Of a stretch of 64,000 nucleotides of DNA, positions 60,779 to 64,000 are shown in pieces. A program made the translations under genes and the position numbers. This DNA is from Pampus argenteus (lineage: Eukaryota; Chordata; Actinopteri; Scombriformes; Stromateidae), in assembly GCA_036937835.1 (NCBI GenBank), contig CM072869.1:23017001-23081000 (forward strand), given 5' to 3'. Each line of letters begins with the position of its first letter. Positions within the stretch are counted from its first letter, which is position 1. The notes below the pieces were generated by a model. The model did no database searches. It saw only the letters and a list, made by a program, of their open reading frames with translations, and had not been told where the DNA came from.

Positions 60779-63700
60779 ATGGCGGACTGTGGAGAGTTGA
60801 AGAAAAAGCGATCCTATGCACAGGGGGTGTTTACTAGGAAAGCAAACACCATTGACTTTAACTTGGACCTGTTAAATAAACATGACCTATTACATGAACT
60901 GAGTGCCCTCAAAATCAGTTATGAAGATCTCTGTAATGTCAGTTTTGATTACATTGCTGTGATGGAGGAAGAGGCAAGTGATTATGACTTGGACATAACT
61001 GATGTGAGGAAAAGGCTGCAGGAGTGCCGCACGAAGTATCAGGACACAGAGGTGAAAATAAAAACAGCATTGTGGTCCCGCTGTGCTTCAGGTCTGTTTA
61101 ACGACCAAAAGGCTGACCTCAAAGACGTGTTCGATCAGGCTGCAGCTCTCCAGTCGAGCCGTATGACTCTTGACCAGTATGAGTTGGTGCGCTCTGCGAT
61201 AGAGGCCAGGATGGAATCACTGGAGGAGTTTGTGCGGTACTGGGACCGTCACGTCCTGGCAAAGGAAGTGGAGACCATGCAGGCCTGCCTCAAAGAGCAC
61301 AAAGAAAGGAGCAAAGTGACTATGGTTGCTCTGGCGAACCACATGCACCAGAGCGAAAGGACGGTGCATGTTGACCTGGCAAGCGGTGATGAGGCCGAGG
61401 GGGACGCTGATGTTGGAGACGATGGCAGAAGCAGTGGGGTCGGAGGAGGAACGACCACCGCTGCTCAACCAAGTGTGACTGTGGGCGGTAATGGGACCAG
61501 TGGCAGGGCACATGATGTTGTTGTGCAGGGGGCAGGTGCAGACCCAACCACTGGAGCGACTGGCGGTGCATCGGACAGTCGTGCGGGCCGTCCTGAGGGG
61601 GCAGAAAGTACAGGCGCCCTGTCAGGGACCCCCCAAGCACCACCACAGAGACATCCATCACAGTGGGCCATGAGCTCGACGTTTGTACCCGGCTTCTCTA
61701 GTACACCACAGCTGCCACGTGGAGCGGGACAGAGCACTACAGCTACCTCTCAGGGGTCTTTCATCGGGCCCAGAATTGCGCTTGCACCCTTAAGCCTACC
61801 AAAGTTCTCGGGTGACAGGAGAAGCTACTGGCGATGGAAGAGTAACTGGGTGACTCTCCAAGCATTAGCTGAACCCACGGGCTCCCCAGAGTGTAAACTG
61901 TTTCACCTGCTGGACAGCATCAGTGATGCAGTGAAACGTGAGCTCAGACTGTCTCATTGTCGTACTGCAGACGAGGTCTTCCGGGTTTTGGAGGATTGTT
62001 ATGGGGACATGTCGCAGATAGCAGACGACATTGTACTCGAGCTACAGGACTTACCAGCTGTGCACAACAATCAACCTAGAGAGGCACTGCAGTTGATCCA
62101 AGCAGTGGAGAGGGCGCTGTTGGACCTGATAGACTTGGGTTGTGAGGACGCCATAAAGAACCAGTTGGTGATCCGGTCACTCGAAAGTAAGCTGCCGGAC
62201 AATATGAAAGAAAGGTGGCTTTTGTACCGGTGCGATGTGGCCAGTAATGTTAACCCGCGCAACCGGTTTGACAAACTATGGCAGTTCCTGAGAGATCAGA
62301 AGACAGTTCTGGTTCAACTGGAGCAGTTACAGGTCACCAAACGGTCAAACTCCGCCAGAGCGGGTGAACTAGGCCCCCGCGAAAAGCCGAAGGAAAGAAC
62401 GGGGGACCGACGGCAGGAGAGGCGTTCATTCACCAGGACTACAGCAAGTGAGACAAGAGGTGAATCATCACAAGATCTTTGCAGTATGTGTGGTGAGGAG
62501 GGACACACTGGTCGTCTGTACCGCTGTAAGACATTTAGGAAGGCCAACCCTTCAGAGCGGAGGGCTCAGGTGAAGAAGACAAGTGCCTGCCCCAAATGTC
62601 TCGACCTCCATGGTAGAGAAAGTCCATGCATAAGGAACTTTTTGTGTCGCAAGGACGAATGTAAAAGAGGTGGTGACCCACCAGACCACCACTTCTTCCT
62701 GTGTCTCAAGTCTCCAGCTATGAAAGACACAACCAAGAGGGAGAAAAGGGGAGAACCCCGTGGTCCGACCGAGGAACAAGAGGTCGTGTTTGCTGGTCTA
62801 GGTCTGACTCCAGAGCAGCTGGAAGCTGTCCGTAAGGCTTGCACGAACAAGGTGTCTTCGACAGTATGTTCCGGTAAAGATCTGGTGGAGAAAGGTGGAC
62901 TGATTGAGCACCCAGTTCTCATGATGGTGTTGGAGGTAACAACCAAGAGGGGAGACTGGGTTGGAGCAATAATCGATCTAGCCTCCGACACAAATTATAT
63001 CACCCATCAAGCAGCTGAGAGGCTTGGGTTGACTGGCGAGCCCATCACACTGGTTGTGTGTGGTGTGGGTGGTATGGAGGCAAGAGTAGAGACAAGGAGA
63101 TATTATGTGAACTTAAAAGTCGCAACAAAGAGGGGAACTTGGCGCCTTCATGAGATGCTCTGCTATGGACTGGAGGAGATTGCCAGAGTGAATCATGCAG
63201 TGGACTCGGAGCGCCTGGAGAAGTTCTTCCCAGGTTGTGTAAAACCAGGGGAGCTGGCCCGCCCAGAGACAATTGAGCTACTTATCAGTACCCGGGAAGG
63301 TCGCCTTGCCCCCCAGCGCATGATGAGGTGTGGCGATCTGGTGTTGTGGGATGGACCGCTCGGAAAGACTGTCAGTGGCTGGAACCCGAACCTTTCTGAG
63401 GGCATTGAGGTGACTGCGCGCCGCTCATCAACCCACTTTGCCTGCTCCATGAGGGCAGAGTCTAGGAGAGTCAAGGTCCTCCATAACGGCAGTTTCAAGC
63501 TAAGGAGCAGCGTAGGAGTCGGAACTACAGCTGTGTCAAATGCAGAGATTGTCAAGTGGCTGCAGTGGGACAGCATTGGTGCCGCCTGTGACCCTAAGTG
63601 TGGTGGCTGTCGTTGCGGCAAGTGCGCCCCTGGTGGGAAGGAAATGACACTTGCTGACGAGAGAGAGTTGGAGATCATCAGGGGAGGTCTGACCTTCAGA

Positions 63701-64000
63701 TTAAGTGACGACCACAGTGACAAGCCACACTGGGACGCTAAATACCCCTGGAAAGAGGACCCTGCTACCCTGCCGAACAACCGCGAAGCAGTCAAGGCAG
63801 CGTTCTTGAAAGCAGAGAAGCAGCTTGAAAGAGACCCAAGATGGAAGGAGGCTTATGCAAAGCAGGTGCATGACATGGTAGCCAGGGGGGCTGCGATCAA
63901 GCTTTCCAAGGCTGTGATGGACAGTTGGAACGGAGCTGTGTGGTGGGTGAACCACCTAACAGCACCCAACCCACACTCTGTTTCCACCCCGGTGAGGTTA
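60779..64000 (+). CDS. BEL/Pao retrotransposon Gag-Pol polyprotein (N-terminal 1074 codons, runs off window)
   Basis: One open frame from ATG at 60779 to the window end, no stop, no frameshift. Residues 1-190 are charged and helical, 190-330 low-complexity Gly/Ala/Ser/Pro. The Gag-like block starts at about residue 337 with LPKFSGDRRSYWRWK. At 568-583 is a zinc-knuckle CSMCGEEGHTGRLYRC followed by a Cys/His-rich stretch ending DHHFFLC. The protease region at about 732 has DLASDTNYI where retropepsins have a D-T/S-G triad. The last 50 residues (KYPWKEDP, then VWWVNHL and STPVRL) are the start of the RT domain. A single Gag-Pol frame is usual for this superfamily. Catalytic RT, RNase H and integrase lie outside. 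The intact frame suggests a young insertion. Start context CATCATGG is good. Confidence 0.85.
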   Translation, partial: MADCGELKKKRSYAQGVFTRKANTIDFNLDLLNKHDLLHELSALKISYEDLCNVSFDYIAVMEEEASDYDLDITDVRKRLQECRTKYQDTEVKIKTALWSRCASGLFNDQKADLKDVFDQAAALQSSRMTLDQYELVRSAIEARMESLEEFVRYWDRHVLAKEVETMQACLKEHKERSKVTMVALANHMHQSERTVHVDLASGDEAEGDADVGDDGRSSGVGGGTTTAAQPSVTVGGNGTSGRAHDVVVQGAGADPTTGATGGASDSRAGRPEGAESTGALSGTPQAPPQRHPSQWAMSSTFVPGFSSTPQLPRGAGQSTTATSQGSFIGPRIALAPLSLPKFSGDRRSYWRWKSNWVTLQALAEPTGSPECKLFHLLDSISDAVKRELRLSHCRTADEVFRVLEDCYGDMSQIADDIVLELQDLPAVHNNQPREALQLIQAVERALLDLIDLGCEDAIKNQLVIRSLESKLPDNMKERWLLYRCDVASNVNPRNRFDKLWQFLRDQKTVLVQLEQLQVTKRSNSARAGELGPREKPKERTGDRRQERRSFTRTTASETRGESSQDLCSMCGEEGHTGRLYRCKTFRKANPSERRAQVKKTSACPKCLDLHGRESPCIRNFLCRKDECKRGGDPPDHHFFLCLKSPAMKDTTKREKRGEPRGPTEEQEVVFAGLGLTPEQLEAVRKACTNKVSSTVCSGKDLVEKGGLIEHPVLMMVLEVTTKRGDWVGAIIDLASDTNYITHQAAERLGLTGEPITLVVCGVGGMEARVETRRYYVNLKVATKRGTWRLHEMLCYGLEEIARVNHAVDSERLEKFFPGCVKPGELARPETIELLISTREGRLAPQRMMRCGDLVLWDGPLGKTVSGWNPNLSEGIEVTARRSSTHFACSMRAESRRVKVLHNGSFKLRSSVGVGTTAVSNAEIVKWLQWDSIGAACDPKCGGCRCGKCAPGGKEMTLADERELEIIRGGLTFRLSDDHSDKPHWDAKYPWKEDPATLPNNREAVKAAFLKAEKQLERDPRWKEAYAKQVHDMVARGAAIKLSKAVMDSWNGAVWWVNHLTAPNPHSVSTPVRL

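Noticed and set aside
61217..61737. Minus-strand ORFs of 90-113 codons
   Set aside because: Antisense shadows of the BEL/Pao Gag frame; no independent features.
63193..63795. 200-codon minus-strand ORF
   Set aside because: Antisense to the intact Gag-Pol frame, which has recognisable motifs on the plus strand.

Overview
The window looks like nuclear DNA of a teleost fish. It is AT-rich, with very long (GT)n, (AT)n and (ATCT)n tracts. Its interspersed elements are of fish type: Tc1-like, hAT, piggyBac, L2/Rex-like LINE and BEL/Pao. Its one host gene has vertebrate exon structure.

From about 49.0 kb down to base 1, on the minus strand, lies the 5' two-thirds of lrp5, the Wnt co-receptor LDL-receptor-related protein 5. 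I could place 22 coding exons, all with AG acceptors, GT donors and compatible phases. They encode about 1176 residues: signal peptide, YWTD propeller 1, EGF 1, propeller 2, EGF 2, propeller 3, EGF 3 and most of propeller 4. The rest of the gene (LDLR class A repeats, membrane segment, PPPSP tail) is off the left edge. No frameshift or in-frame stop was found. Compared with the human exon sizes I remember, six additional short introns (87-282 bp) divide human exons 2, 3, 6 (twice), 9 and 12, while summed exon lengths match human exactly or to within a few codons. Exon 15 carries an 18-bp in-frame duplication in propeller 3, whose copies differ only at third codon positions.

Introns hold most of the DNA. 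Intron 11 (15.4 kb) contains a hAT-type non-autonomous element with two other repeats inside it, a second near-identical copy of one of those repeats, an L2-like LINE relic and a Tc1-like relic. Intron 1 (11.6 kb) contains a TA-flanked pogo/Tc1-type MITE and a recent tandem duplication bounded by GT microsatellites. Intron 5 carries another Tc1-like relic and intron 7 a LINE fragment.

From 49.3 to 60.3 kb is the lrp5 upstream region. A TATA box and a perfect CRE lie just upstream of exon 1. The rest holds only repeat relics: a piggyBac MITE with TTAA duplications, two Tc1 fragments, a minus-strand LINE fragment and a retroposon tail with (ATCT)n.

From about 60.3 kb to the right edge, on the plus strand, is a BEL/Pao LTR retrotransposon. 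It has a CpG-rich leader or LTR, then one unbroken Gag-protease-RT reading frame of at least 1074 codons that leaves the window. No RNA gene, CRISPR array or prokaryotic-type system was seen.
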